Source: Alectoria sarmentosa
Lineage: Eukaryota; Ascomycota; Lecanoromycetes; Lecanorales; Parmeliaceae
Length of the DNA stretch: 64,000 nucleotides
Assembly (NCBI GenBank): GCA_009733775.1
Contig: WOGZ01000145.1
Coordinates: 1-64,000 of the forward strand
Reading direction: 5' to 3'
This document shows positions 48,291 to 59,033 of this stretch, one piece after another. Numbering within the stretch: position 1 is the first letter of the stretch; each line of letters opens with the position of its first letter. Both the position numbers and the translations under genes were made by a program. The notes below the pieces were generated by a model that did no database searches, was not told the origin of the DNA, and saw nothing but the letters and a program-made list of their open reading frames with translations.

Positions 48291-49976
48291 ATACTTAGCT
48301 ACTTCAGCCGCCAGGAATTACGCCGGGAATTAGCCATTAATTTCTCCGTCAGATAGTAAGTATGAAATACCGCCGGGGTCGGGTAAATTCGAGGGCATAC
48401 TGCCCAGCAGATAAATATAGACCGGTTTAATAACCACCTTCATAATTTCTTTCCCGAATGTCGAGTTTATATAGTTTATTTATTGCCTTGACAGTACCAT
48501 GAGATATGGAAGATCTGATAAGATACGGCTCGCGCGGCCAGTGCGGCCTTGGCATCACACATATTTCGCTCCGCTGCACACATAGATTTCTACATAGAAT
48601 ATCACCACACACCAGATTTATGAGTCACTCATATTGATTTCGTGACATTAAATCCAAGGCTCACTTCAATCACCTTGTAAAGTTCCGTTTCTTCGATTCT
48701 TCAACAACAGGCATCATCAAAGCTTAATTCTTCAGAACTGCGTGAGGTTTTGGGGGACTTTGAAAATTCGCCAGACACTAATTTCCGCCTACCGATTCAA
48801 TTCAATCTAACAATGCAATTCCTTGCCCACTCACCCTGACCCAATTTCCTGGGCGACTTGGGCATCAAGAGCCCCTGGCACAATATTCAGAACAATTACT
48901 TTCTTCGCAGCACAATGACTTTTTTCCAACGACGAACCTTCATAGCAAAAGTGTTCGAGTCGTAAACTTCTAGAAGAACTGATTTAAAAAGAGCAAACTG
49001 CGAGACCCATTTCTTCTTTTTGTTGAGAGTGTTTTCCCTTTGTCGAGTTGCGGCGAGTTTGCAAGAAAGGGACCTTTGTATGCACAACACCTATTCCATC
49101 CTTACCAAAACCCGATCCGAAAATCCCCTCCTATGCAGGAACCCCTCAGCTCAAAACCAAAACGCGCTTTGTCCGTCCGTCCGTGAGGTCGTCTATGCTG
49201 CCAGAAATGCGCTCATACCAACAAAGAAACGATCTCGTTCGTGAGTGCTCGTGAACGCATTCTGTGGGGGGGGGGCATGCGGTTGGGGTTTGGCGTCTGG
49301 GTTAATCAACCTGCAGGCGGCGCGGCCGCGGGTTGATGCATTATTTCACAAACACCGTGAGGATGAGGGCGTTGTGGTTCGGTTCGGTTTGGTTTTCAGG
49401 AGACGAGGGGTGGGGAAAGGAAGGGATTGAGTGAGTGAGTGGAGCCGGTGTCGTCGCGTGTGGGTTTCTCGGAGCGGGAGGGACGCAGCTGGGTTGAGGA
49501 TGTTGGGGTGGTTGGTTCTGGATTGGTGGGGGTGGTGGTGGTGGTGGTTGAGGGTATCTTTTGTTTTTTGTTCGAAAGCTTTCTGGGAGGTTGTTGAGCA
49601 GTGTTTTTTGGGGAAGGGAGAGGGGGGGGAATCAATGTTACAACTACGCGCTACGCAGGTGGGAAGGAAACAAACTGCGTTGAGGGATGATGGGAGGTGG
49701 TCAAAGATGATATTATCGATCCCCAGTATCACAGAAAGAATCGATAATCATGTTGTCAATGAAGAAGAAGACGGAAATGCAATTGTGTACGACAAAGGAA
49801 AGCAGATCTTTTTCTTTTCTTTTGAAAAAAATGAAAGGAGAAGCGAAAATACTATTGTGCAACACAAAGTAAAAGACAATACCACTAATTAACACAAAGA
49901 CGATCGAGGCCGAACCTTTGTTCGCCCAGGACAAAAGGGGCCTGCAAAGCACCCACAATTCCATTCTCCTACCCAA

Positions 49977-50094
49977 GCTCCCCCCCCTCTTTCATCTCTC
50001 CACCGACACCAAACATCTCACCAGCAACAACCTCTCACACCCCCCCCCCCCACCCTAACCCACACATCCATCTTTCACAACCGCCCATCCAGCA
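49977..50094 (+). promoter_or_regulatory. Pyrimidine-rich leader of the tail-anchored protein gene
   Basis: C/T- and CA-rich plus-strand sequence, including a run of C near 50041, directly before an ATG with A at -3 (CAGCAATGG). Such CT tracts mark core promoters and 5' UTRs of expressed genes in filamentous ascomycetes. Confidence 0.5.
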
Positions 50095-51027
50095 ATGGGC
50101 CCCACAGCACTCCGATCGAAACCCACCATCCACAACAGCGCCCTCCACACCATATACCAATCCCACCAACAACAACCCCCCTCATCAAACGACTCACACA
50201 TCATCTCCAACCTCACCGCCCGCGACGACCACCGTCCCCGCTCGCCCGTCTCACCCCTGGACTCAAACGGCGAAAGATGGTCGTACCCACGGCGCGCCAA
50301 CACCCCTCCGAAAGGGCTAGGAACCCTGTACGAGATACCCCTCGACGATGCACCCCTCCGACCCCGCCCCATGTCGTTCTACGACGGCATGCCGACGTCG
50401 CCCGAGCCCGATCCAAAAGCCGTCTTCGCGGACCTCTCCGCCGCGCCCGCCAAGAAAAGACTCTCGCGCCCCTTCGAGCAGCCGTATGCCATTGACGACC
50501 GTGGGCTGACGCCGCCAGGACAGGGACAAGCCCCCGCGCCACCTGCTATCGTTCGTTTTCCTCCCATGCATGCTGGTATGAGGGGCGCGAACGCTCATCT
50601 CGGGCGCTCGGCCGCGCAGTCCGCGCATCGGAAAGCGGCTCCGGCACCGCTGGCTATTCCGACGCCCGCGCATCAGCCGAGACGGCAGCGAGAGGGGAGC
50701 CCCTATCTGGAAGACCACGCTCCCGCGGAGCAGCGTTCCGCACGCCATCAGGGGAACAACCACGGCGCAGCTCAGCGCCCAGGTCGCCACGAGGGGTGGA
50801 ACCCGCTCGAGGAGCCACCGCGTCCTCAGCAACGCACGGCTCAAGATCGCCGTCGCGGTGACGACCTCGAGTGGCACGCCGGTCTGGCCCGCTCGAAACA
50901 GCGTTCGAAACACGATGATCCGCAGTACAAATCGGGGCGGAGGTGTTTCTTTTTCCTTGTGATAATGATGGTTGTAGTCGTTGTCATCATTGTTGTTACG
51001 GTCAAACAGTACGAGCGTCAAGGGTAA
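50095..51027 (+). CDS. Proline-rich tail-anchored membrane protein sharing motifs with the vWA fusion
   Basis: A 310-residue single exon. Almost the whole protein is low-order and rich in Pro, Arg, Ala and Gln. The last 28 residues contain one strong membrane helix (about 283-302: FFFLVIMMVVVVVIIVVTV) followed by a short KQYERQG end, a tail-anchor layout with the bulk in the cytosol. There is no signal peptide. Motifs YEIPLDDAP (79-87), FYDGM (95-99) and EPDPKAV (104-110) match, in order, YESPIDDAP, FHNGI and EPDPSAV in the tail of the hydrolase-vWA protein 14 kb away. WNPLEE late in this protein also resembles WNPLHE in that tail. GC is higher than in neighbours. A 234-codon frame on the opposite strand is a shadow. 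Confidence 0.78.
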   Translation: MGPTALRSKPTIHNSALHTIYQSHQQQPPSSNDSHIISNLTARDDHRPRSPVSPLDSNGERWSYPRRANTPPKGLGTLYEIPLDDAPLRPRPMSFYDGMPTSPEPDPKAVFADLSAAPAKKRLSRPFEQPYAIDDRGLTPPGQGQAPAPPAIVRFPPMHAGMRGANAHLGRSAAQSAHRKAAPAPLAIPTPAHQPRRQREGSPYLEDHAPAEQRSARHQGNNHGAAQRPGRHEGWNPLEEPPRPQQRTAQDRRRGDDLEWHAGLARSKQRSKHDDPQYKSGRRCFFFLVIMMVVVVVIIVVTVKQYERQG

Positions 51028-51392
51028 AGGATTTTGGTCCGTAGCTGTAATGAAGGAGTTTATAGGCGGTATGTATTATTTTTAAAAGTAGAGTAGCTTT
51101 TTCTTTGGATTTTACTTGCAATAGAGTAATGGTATATATCGGAAGAAGAATTTTTATTTGTTGAACAATTTAGCTGAAATCTTTCCATCTCTGCCGCGAT
51201 CGAGCCTCTAGGACGCTGCGGCTCTTCCTGTTGGCCTTTTTCTTCCCACACTAATGCTGCGTTGTCAGTCTTAAGGCTGAGTTGTATATAATGCTTCCAG
51301 ACCTAAATTCCGTATTCATATAGTCGCCTTTGCTCGGATTGATTTTCTGAGGAGCGATATGAACTTATGTCAAGGCTGACCTTGGAGTTATC

Positions 51393-51542
51393 ATGGCGTC
51401 GTTGTCGTCTTTCTCAGAGAAAGCCCCGAAGCAGCTCATCGAGCCCACCTCCAGGGCCCATGGACAAAAACAGACTGCTTCAATCCTCAAGGCTCCGCAG
51501 ACTATCCAGTGGCGAAATCATGATGCGCCGCGCTTGAAGTAG
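51393..51542 (+). CDS. Possible 49-residue small protein
   Basis: The ATG has a reasonable context (TATCATGG). The frame starts MASLSSFSEKAPKQLIEPTS and ends HDAPRLK. Composition is protein-like and hydrophilic, without a signal peptide or membrane segment. It is too short for confident calling and could be an exon or a remnant. Confidence 0.25.
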   Translation: MASLSSFSEKAPKQLIEPTSRAHGQKQTASILKAPQTIQWRNHDAPRLK

Positions 51543-53775
51543 GAGAGGTGCTAACCACTACTTAGCTCTATCCACTAAGTTCGTGCACTTTAAAACCCGA
51601 GGTCCAATGTGATGTATCAAAGCCGAGAGTCGAACATGAACATCGCTAACAATCAAGCCTCGTCGGCTGGTAGCAAAGGCTGCCTTTCCCTCGTCACTCT
51701 GACCGTAATCTCAGACCGCGCTTCTAAACGAAAAGCGAGCCTAGGCGCTCAGGACGTAAGACTGGAAAGCGAACGTACCTTCACCAATCGACACACCCTC
51801 TTTGCCAGCCCTAACGGTATCTATTCGTCAGCAAATCGTACTCCCGTTTCTCATTAGCAGAGCTGGCTGTAGAATGTGTCGACGGGTTTGTCAGAGGTGG
51901 CACATGAATGCCAATCTCCACCTCTGTGACCCCAACGATAACACGAACCCTTCATCAAGCCTCGCCGTCGATCATAGGACCCAGGTCTCGTATTCGTCGC
52001 TCTCGACCCTTTTGTATCTTGCTTTCTCAACCACTCAAGAGTCGCTGGCCCATTTTCGGATATCTTGCACAAGCCTGAGATAATTCATGACCTTTACCGT
52101 AGAACTCTGCAGTTCGAACTGTCAAGACTTCAGGTTGGGCAATGTGATCCAGACGTGGCCTTATACGAAAATTTTTTGGCGTCCAGGGCAAAACTAATAT
52201 CAAACGACTCGAAGGAAAAGACGGTCAAACAAAGCAGCACGCTAAAATATATCACGTGACCCTCATGCTGTAACAATGTCTGTCAAGGCCTGAGGCCTAA
52301 GGAGTGTACGCTGGCGCCCGAAGAACGGCGAGTGCGACTCAAACATAAAGCTGATACTCTAAAGGTCCACACCTGAGTGTACTTGTTCAAGGGTAGGAGG
52401 ATTCCTGTGTGCTGTTGCTGGGTGGCGAATGATCCAGCTCTCGACAAGGAGACACTGAACGAATATCTCTTATTCAAATCGCCATTGCACTGAAATTTGA
52501 ACCGCTGGCGAGAGCTGAGGAATATCTCGCGGAAAGAGACAGACACACTCAGGGCGCACGAGGACCCGAAGCCCCATGTTTTCCCCTTCCTGCGGGTCCC
52601 GGCGACGCACGTGACTTGACATTTTCTCCAATTAGATTCTCTATTGGTGCCATCTTGCTGTACTTTTCTGACATCTACGTCTTTGCGGGTTCGCGCTCGG
52701 CGTTGAGTCTATGATCTTTTGGTCATCATTGTTGTGGTTATCGCTCGGGCCAAAGAGTTCAGGACGCGTATATTCGGAAGGATCGACAGACAGAAATGCT
52801 TAGGGAAGGCCTTGGGGAAGGCGATAGTGTTGAAATAAAGGCTGTTGATGTCTCTGGGACAGAGCGCGGGAGCAAAGACGCTCGTACCGGTCCTTTCAGT
52901 TGGCTTAGGGGAGCGTTTTTGGTATCCTGCGGCGATAGTCGTTGAGGTGGAGCCGACATCGCACTCCTGATACCAGAAAGGTCACGCATTGACAACCTGA
53001 GCATGTGCGCAATGAGTGCTAGTACGAAGAAGCTTTCGTTCAGAAAGAGATCAAGCGCTAGATTTCTGTTGATGGCAAGTAGAGGTCGGCACCTTGGCAC
53101 CCCTGATCTTGATCCTCTTGCGAAGCTCCACAGAGGCTTGTCTTTTGCTTGCTGTCTTGATGGCCACGTCGTGCAGCGTCAGGATTCACAGTTGGATCTT
53201 GCCTGATTCTGCGTGTTCCGTGCATGATGATATCAACCAGACGCCAGATAACATTTCTCTATATCCGAGAGCATCCCGGTATCTCAATATTGATAAACCT
53301 GAGCCACATAGACGGCAAAAGTTGCTGTCTTCTAATGTACTTCCAGTCTTCCCCTTCATCGGACCAACGCTCAAGCAAGAGGCAATGCAGTGATTTCGGG
53401 AGACACGGCATGCGTTTGACGTAGGTGACTTTCAATAGGCGAAGAGCCTTGAGACTCACCCCACAGCAGCTAGAACTCCCTGTGGGCAATCCAAAAGCCA
53501 GACAAGCCTAAACGGCGCCGATCCTGGATGCTCACCAATTCGTTGTCCGTCCGGAAGTACCTGAATCCTTCAACTGTCAAGATCGGAGACGGAGAGGATT
53601 GAAACTAAAACCGGGAGTCAGTGAAAAGTGGTACGCAAGTGTCAAAGAGAGGGTGTCCGATGGAGATAAGGATGTTTAGGATGGGCGAGCATAGGTGCTC
53701 AAGGTAAGAGTTGCAGCGCGGGCATCAGCTACGACCAGGACCCTATCGACCGTACACCGTCAGGCTATGCGGAGT

Positions 53776-53950
53776 AGCGCAACATATATTCTATCGACCA
53801 TGCAAAGTTAGCTCGCGTGGCCTGACCACGCGACTAATGCGGTAATCGGGGGCCAGGAAATAGTGGGTCAGGAATATAGCGCAGCATATATATCCTATCA
53901 GTATTGACTATGTATGTACGGTCAGATCACGCGTGGCCAGGCCACGCGAA
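53776..53950. repeat. Diverged tandem repeat carrying CGCGTGG...CCACGCG palindromes
   Basis: Two related ~102-116 bp units begin AGCGCAACATAT (53776) and AGCGCAGCATAT (53878). Each contains a palindrome: CGCGTGGCCTGACCACGCG at 53814-53832 (7 bp arms) and CGCGTGGCCAGGCCACGCG at 53930-53948 (9 bp perfect arms around one A). Confidence 0.75.
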
Positions 53951-54767
53951 GGAAGCGGTATGGCGCAGCTCCATCTACATCCTCTCCGCCGCTCCGGAGT
54001 TCCTGACTACGCTATTCACACATCAAGCCTGCAATGTTGATCACTATCTGCCTGCTAGATAGCACTAGTGACAAAAGTGACACCTCGGAGGAATCGTCAA
54101 AGGACTGACGGTTGTGTGAGAGGAATCCACAGCAGGGTTATGCAAAATCAACGGCGGACCTCATCGGTATCAGATCTACAGCTATAGTCCGACTGATTGA
54201 CTCCCATTACTTCTGTTGTTCGTACAAACCGAAGCGATGAGGTTACCATTCAGCTGCAGAGGCTATAGCCACTAGCAGGGGGCCAGCCCGATGTGCGAAG
54301 CACCTGTACGTACTTAGTGCAAAGGGCCCAAGAGCTCCAGTCCCTTAGCGGTGCCCCTAGCCGCGGGGCTCCTCTCCCGGAGGGTAGTGTACCTCACCTA
54401 CCTGGCTACTACTCGAGTACTGTTTCACTGCCTTCTGCCACTGTATTGCTCTGACAATGCCTCGAAATTTTGGCACTTGGCATCCCATAGCCAATGATAT
54501 CGCGGGGACAACCACGATCATCTACTCCTCAGGACAACATGCGCGCATTCCCCCGTTCACTTTGGAAGCCTTGCCGTCATGGAACGCATCCGTCACCAGA
54601 ATGATATGCCCGATCTCTCTGCATCTTCAACATAAAGCCTCCCGTCTCCCCTCCTTTCTGTACCTTTTTCCTTTGTCGAATCCATCAATCTGGAGGATCA
54701 AAGCACTCAAGAACGCTCTGGTCAACTCCACTCACTTCGATATTCCTCCTTTTCACTATTACCTAAC

Positions 54768-55224
54768 ATGAATCTTCCTTCCCTTTTCACAGCCTTGCTC
54801 GCTGCCACAGCATTCTCCCCTCCCACCGTTCAATTCAGGATCACCAAACCAGAGTCTACCACCAACACTTACTGTGTCCCAACCATCCTTCCTCGCATGC
54901 AGCGGCCAAGACCCGATGATGTATCCCTCTCACCACCAGCGCTGGTTGCTCCCAGCTCATCCATGACCAAAAATGTCACCAAAGACAACGACTCAACCTC
55001 CTCCGTTCTACACGCGGTACCTCCTCCAATCCTGACGCTTGAGGATATCGTCACTGCCATCTTCCGCGTTATCATCACCATACTCACACTTTTCAATGTC
55101 AACATCACTTGGAGGATCCATGGTGAGTATCACAGATACCCTGCGCCCAATGTGTGTGCCAGCACAGCTAACGTGTCTGGTAGCCAACCAAGATCGTCGA
55201 CCTCGTGGGTTGAGGCATGCATAG
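54768..55224 (+). CDS. Small secreted or membrane-anchored protein (131 aa)
   Basis: Exon 1 is 54768-55122 and exon 2 is 55184-55224. The 61 bp intron has donor GTGAGT, branch GCTAAC and acceptor GGTAG, phase 1. The start MNLPSLFTALLAATAFS is a signal peptide. The mature part is Pro/Ser-rich with an N-glycosylation site (NVT) and one Cys. A second hydrophobic segment around residues 93-113 (TAIFRVIITILTLFNV) is followed by NIT and a short basic end (DRRPRGLRHA), so the protein may be membrane-held. If the intron is retained the frame runs on to 55322. No family recognised. A 236-codon frame on the opposite strand overlaps, but lacks comparable signals. Confidence 0.6.
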
Positions 55225-57005
55225 CCCGGTGTGAGGTTGGGGATTGGTTGAATAAGACACTGCTGCAAATGCGGATGCCGGTGGGCGGGCTTGGTTGGAT
55301 ATGGAGAAAAATGAACGATTAGGCAATGAGAGGATCTTGAAGAAACAAGTGTAGCAATGATAGGCATATGACGAGGAATGGAACGCGTGATTGCCACCCC
55401 TTTTGAAAGACAGCAGTCTCGTTGTTGCCATGGTGATGTCGTATTAAAGAAAGAAAGATATTTGCATGATGATAGTTGCCGTTGCGGTGTACCCTCGAGG
55501 ATATAACTCGTACACTCCAGAAGTGAGCTACTTGATAGAGCGAGGACACCAATAGACCAAGCGACATCCGGTTGAGTGGAAAATATAGTTGGTGTCTTCG
55601 CTTTATCAAGTAGCTCACTTCTGGATTGTACGAGTATGCAAAGACTGTGATAACATTGCCAGCACTTGATATAGTACTCAAGAAAAGTCTCTACCTTTCG
55701 GAGTGCTGCTGGAATCAAAGAATGGGAATAGCTTGAACGCCAACCTATCCGAGGTATTGCCAGATCACGTCGTGATCTGAGTTCGCTAACCGAATACGGA
55801 ATGGTCTAGATCGCCTAGCTGCCATGTAGGCTTGTGACGGCCTTCCATTGTAGCCCTTGTTGGAGCCAACAGTATTGCCGTTCCAGAGTCCTTCCTGATG
55901 AGGGTACTGCTGTGTATGTTGGTGAGGGACGTAGCATTATTTTTTGCTAGAGCGCTGTTGAGATCGATCGACCAATGTCTCCCAGAGGCTCACTTTTTCG
56001 TCCACTTGCTCCAGGGACTGACCTTGCACAAAATCCTTCGTAGGGGAAAAGACGTTCTGACGCAACATGAAAAGAGAGATAGTCCAGAGCTTTGATAATG
56101 AAATATAGACAGAGGTGATCTCGGCTGCTGGGGCCAGGTGCAACCCGTGTCGTATGAATGCACGAGGAGTAGTATTGTTGTTGATGCCTCGTGAGGCGTG
56201 CATTGCCCTAGTAAAATGAGCGAACGCCACGTGTGCGTGCGTCTTGCATCGTTTAATGAGTGTAGTCTACTATTACCAATCGCCTCGATCAGTAAAACAT
56301 GAGTCCATCATTTGACAATTATCTCGAGCACACAACCTGACCGTCCCTCGTTGTGGCTACTTGCGCCCAAGTTTGCTCGCCGTAGAGTAAATTCAGTTCA
56401 AGAGATCTTATTTCTCCCGATGCAAAACATTATAGACGAGTCTTCAGAACAATATTAATGATTGCAAGATTTTAAATATCAAGCAAATGAATGGTTGGGG
56501 AATCGAAATCTGGTTGTAGCTGCGTTCATTGCTGGTGAGTCGTAAAGAAGGTCCTAGAAACGTACCATCCTGCGCGGCGTTCCGTTCCACCCCCGCTTAC
56601 TTTGAGCACCGTATACCCAGAGATAATGACAGTACTTCGACACTAGGGATCAAAACGTTTCGACCGCGCATATGATCCATTAGCCTTCAAGATAAATCAT
56701 CCGATCTAAGTTCTAGATTTTTTGCGAAAATGCTCCTGAACATTCTTAGGCAGGGAAGAAAATTGGTCTATGTATGACAGGGAACGTAAAAGGCGCCCAA
56801 CACAAAACACTGAAAACCCCTTCCTCGTTCATAGAGAATATCGGGAGCGTAAGTCCGGAGACCAGTCATTCAAGGCTTGTCAGTAACGGCGTTACTGCGA
56901 CATTCATCTCGAGCGCTGATGACACCGCATTGTCCTAGCTCATACCAATGAAGGGTAGCGGTCCTAATACCTGCGCGATTGCTACCCGAGGATGAAATCC
57001 TGCAT
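55225..57005. other. Intergenic containing a long hairpin
   Basis: A near-perfect 130 bp hairpin at 55506-55635 is listed separately. A 97-codon minus-strand frame at 55937-56230 has no recognisable feature. The rest shows nothing supported. Confidence 0.5.
55506..55635. repeat. Foldback element/hairpin, 47 bp arms with 36 bp loop
   Basis: Arm 55506-55552 starts ACTCGTACACTCCAGAAGTG. Arm 55589-55635 is its reverse complement with 3 mismatches in 47. Transcription in either direction would give a stable hairpin. It may be a tiny MITE or a small-RNA precursor. No clear target duplication was found. Confidence 0.9.
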
Positions 57006-59033
57006 TTAGCCGGTACCAAGGTCCATCGGAGTGGTCGGCCTGTGTTCAGCAGCTCGACTCGCGTTTCCGGGAAGATCTGGAATGGGTAAAGGGGGAAGAG
57101 GCTTCGAGAAATGCGCCGTCCCGCGGTGGAAAAAAGTCGAAGTGGGTATTCGACCGGTATTGGAAGTATTGATATCGTTTCGAGAATCCGAGATTGGCTC
57201 TTGTCCATCTACAGTTGCATCGTTCGTTTGGTGTACATGCCGAGGGGAAGACATTTGAGCAACTAGTAAGGCTCCACCCTCGCTCAGGCGATCTTGGATT
57301 TGAGTCTTGTCATCAAGCGGTGGGCTTGTATCCATTGCCCGCCATTGCGGTGGACGAGCATAAGTGGACAGCTGAGACGGAATGTCACTAACGTTTGGGT
57401 CCATGGGTTGCCCTGGATACAAAAACGTGTCGTTGCGAAAGTCATCAGGTGAGAGTCGGTAATTGAAAAACGCTGATGGAGTTAGAGGAGGATCGCACAG
57501 CGGATTCTGAAATCTCGTGCTCGATGCTTCGACGCTACTTGGAGCAGGCGACCCAGGCAGCAGTCGTGAGAGTGAAGCACGCGGCTGCGTGTGATTAGGC
57601 ATTGACTGATACATTGAAATCGACAAAGGTGGATCCGTTGCGGCTGCTGGGCTTCGAGAAGCCGGCGGGGCCGGATCAAACATCATCTCTTCTCTGCCCG
57701 TCATAGCCATCAACCCTTCCTGACTCGGGCGTACCCACTCACAATTACTGAGCTCTAGGGCTGCGTTGGCGAGGGCTAGCCCAGGCTCTTCACTCATTTC
57801 GAGTCTCAATTGTAGGCCTTCTGCCAATGGCATGTCCCAGCGAAGATTAGATTCTACCAAATAAGGATGCGACCTCAAAAGAACACGCCAGGCGGTCTGC
57901 ACTTCGGTTTCTAGCAATAATCCCCTAATTGAGTTGCTCAATTCCCACTTGCCCATGTTCTGACCGTGTCTCCAGTGTTCGTTGTCGATATGATTCCATC
58001 GGTCCGTGATTGAGGTGAAGAATACAACACAAAGCCCACAGGAAAAGTATTTCTTGTTGAAACCACATCGCCATTGATCAGCAAGTATAGCGCCAACTTT
58101 ACTATGAACACGATGTTGCGCCAGATGTTTTATCATGTCGGTCCTTCTTGATTTCTTGAGGGGTTCCTTGAATTTTCCAACGCAAATTGAGATGTTGTGC
58201 CTTGCCAGATGGTCCGCGTCGGGATCTGCTTTATGACAAAGTACACATACTCGGCCGTGTTGAGTGTATTCGACCGGTCCATGTGGCATGCACAGATAAG
58301 GAGTTTCATGCTCTCTCTCATGCCTTTTCCAGCCTTCACATTTTCTTATTGGTTTGCAATGTTCGCCGTAAGTGCACCAATGTACATGATCAGACTCGTC
58401 GTTATAGGCGGTCCCTTCGGGAAGCTCAGGCAAAGAGATGCCGTAACCTAGGGAGCTCCTTGGGGTGTCATAGCTTGAATGACTACTGAAGACAGCAGAG
58501 GGAGCGCGAGAGCTAATGGAAGATCTTAGGCTAGGGTCTGTTGACGACCATCGTAGATGGCGTGATGGAGACACAATGGGGGATCTGGAGGTGGAGATGG
58601 TATCGTTCAACGTGCGCTGCGTATTGACATCACCTGTGACCTATGATTAGCGACAGGCGGTCTATGGGAACATTAGGTAAGAGAGTCTCTGACTAGGGAG
58701 AAAACTAGGAGTGAGCCATGCTAAGATGTCGCTGTCGCTGCAGTCTTTCAACGTGGCGAGTGCATCAAGCTGCTGGGTAGAGAGGCACCCTTCACCCGCT
58801 CGGTACCGGAAACCCGGTTCTATAGACCGCAAGATTGTGAGCCAAGCAAGAATCTTTTCGTCATCAAAGACCAGAAGCTCGGTGAGCGCTGCTTGTTGCT
58901 TTGGGATCGGCAATGTATGTGGTTGCAAATCTGAATAGATTAGATTGGGGTCTTCTAACGATTGACGCTGATTGGCGTAGAGAGAAGCTGTGGCTGGGCT
59001 TCTGACTAATGATGTTGCAGCACCTTTCTGCAT
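57006..59033 (-). CDS. C2H2-type zinc-finger protein, putative regulator
   Basis: Exon 1 is 59033-58694 and exon 2 is 58633-57006, giving 655 residues. The 60 bp intron has donor GTCAGA, a CTAATC branch-like site and acceptor CACAG. The ATG at 59033 is genuine. Exon 2 alone has no ATG near its start, which supports the join. Exon 1 carries two similar segments, EKILAWLTILRSIEPGFRY and DSDILAWLTPSF. Around residues 190-340 are degenerate C2H2 fingers: WCTYGEHCKPIRKCEGWKRH, GRVCVLCHKADPDADHLARH, RTDMIKHLAQHR and FSCGLCVVFFTSITDRWNHI. The C-terminal third is Pro/Ser-rich. This layout is common in Pezizomycotina C2H2 proteins of unknown role, probably nuclear. The donor is not the strongest type, so the exact exon 1 boundary is less certain. 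Confidence 0.78.

Larger units (their letters stand above)
48001..50094. other. Right flank of the transposon nest and 5' region of the tail-anchored gene
   Basis: 48010-48140 is GC-rich, with CTCCGGCAGGAGCCC-type hairpin sequence. 48190-48290 encodes a repeated peptide on the minus strand (listed separately). 48430-49250 shows nothing supported. 49260-49980 is low-complexity (G-runs, GGTGGT, CT-rich). Several compositionally biased frames there are not accepted as genes. Confidence 0.45.
51028..54767. other. Intergenic with small ORFs and palindromic repeats
   Basis: No gene with domain support. A 49-codon ORF at 51393-51542 and another at 52797-52946 look somewhat coding. Palindrome-bearing repeats are at 53776-53950. 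54400-54767 is the C/T-rich leader of the next gene. Confidence 0.45.

Noticed and set aside
49346..49732. 128-codon minus-strand frame rich in His, Pro and Thr
   Set aside because: Driven by GGTGGT and CT low-complexity sequence. No constrained segment.
50095..50430. Shared YExPhDDAP/EPDPxAV motif as a prion-like amyloid signalling motif
   Set aside because: Too acidic and proline-rich for known fungal amyloid motifs, which are rich in G, N, V and I. A docking motif is more likely.
50213..51021. Long open frames opposite the tail-anchored gene (up to 234 codons)
   Set aside because: High GC makes the opposite strand open by chance. The plus strand has the membrane tail, the leader and the motifs shared with the vWA fusion.
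51540..51610. tRNA-like stretch (GGTGCTAACCACTACTTAGC)
   Set aside because: No T-arm consensus or closing acceptor stem at the right distance.
55008..55718. 236-codon minus-strand frame over the small secreted gene and the hairpin
   Set aside because: It runs through the inverted repeat, lacks any domain, and its strand has no promoter-like leader. The plus-strand gene has a signal peptide and complete splice signals. Some doubt remains.
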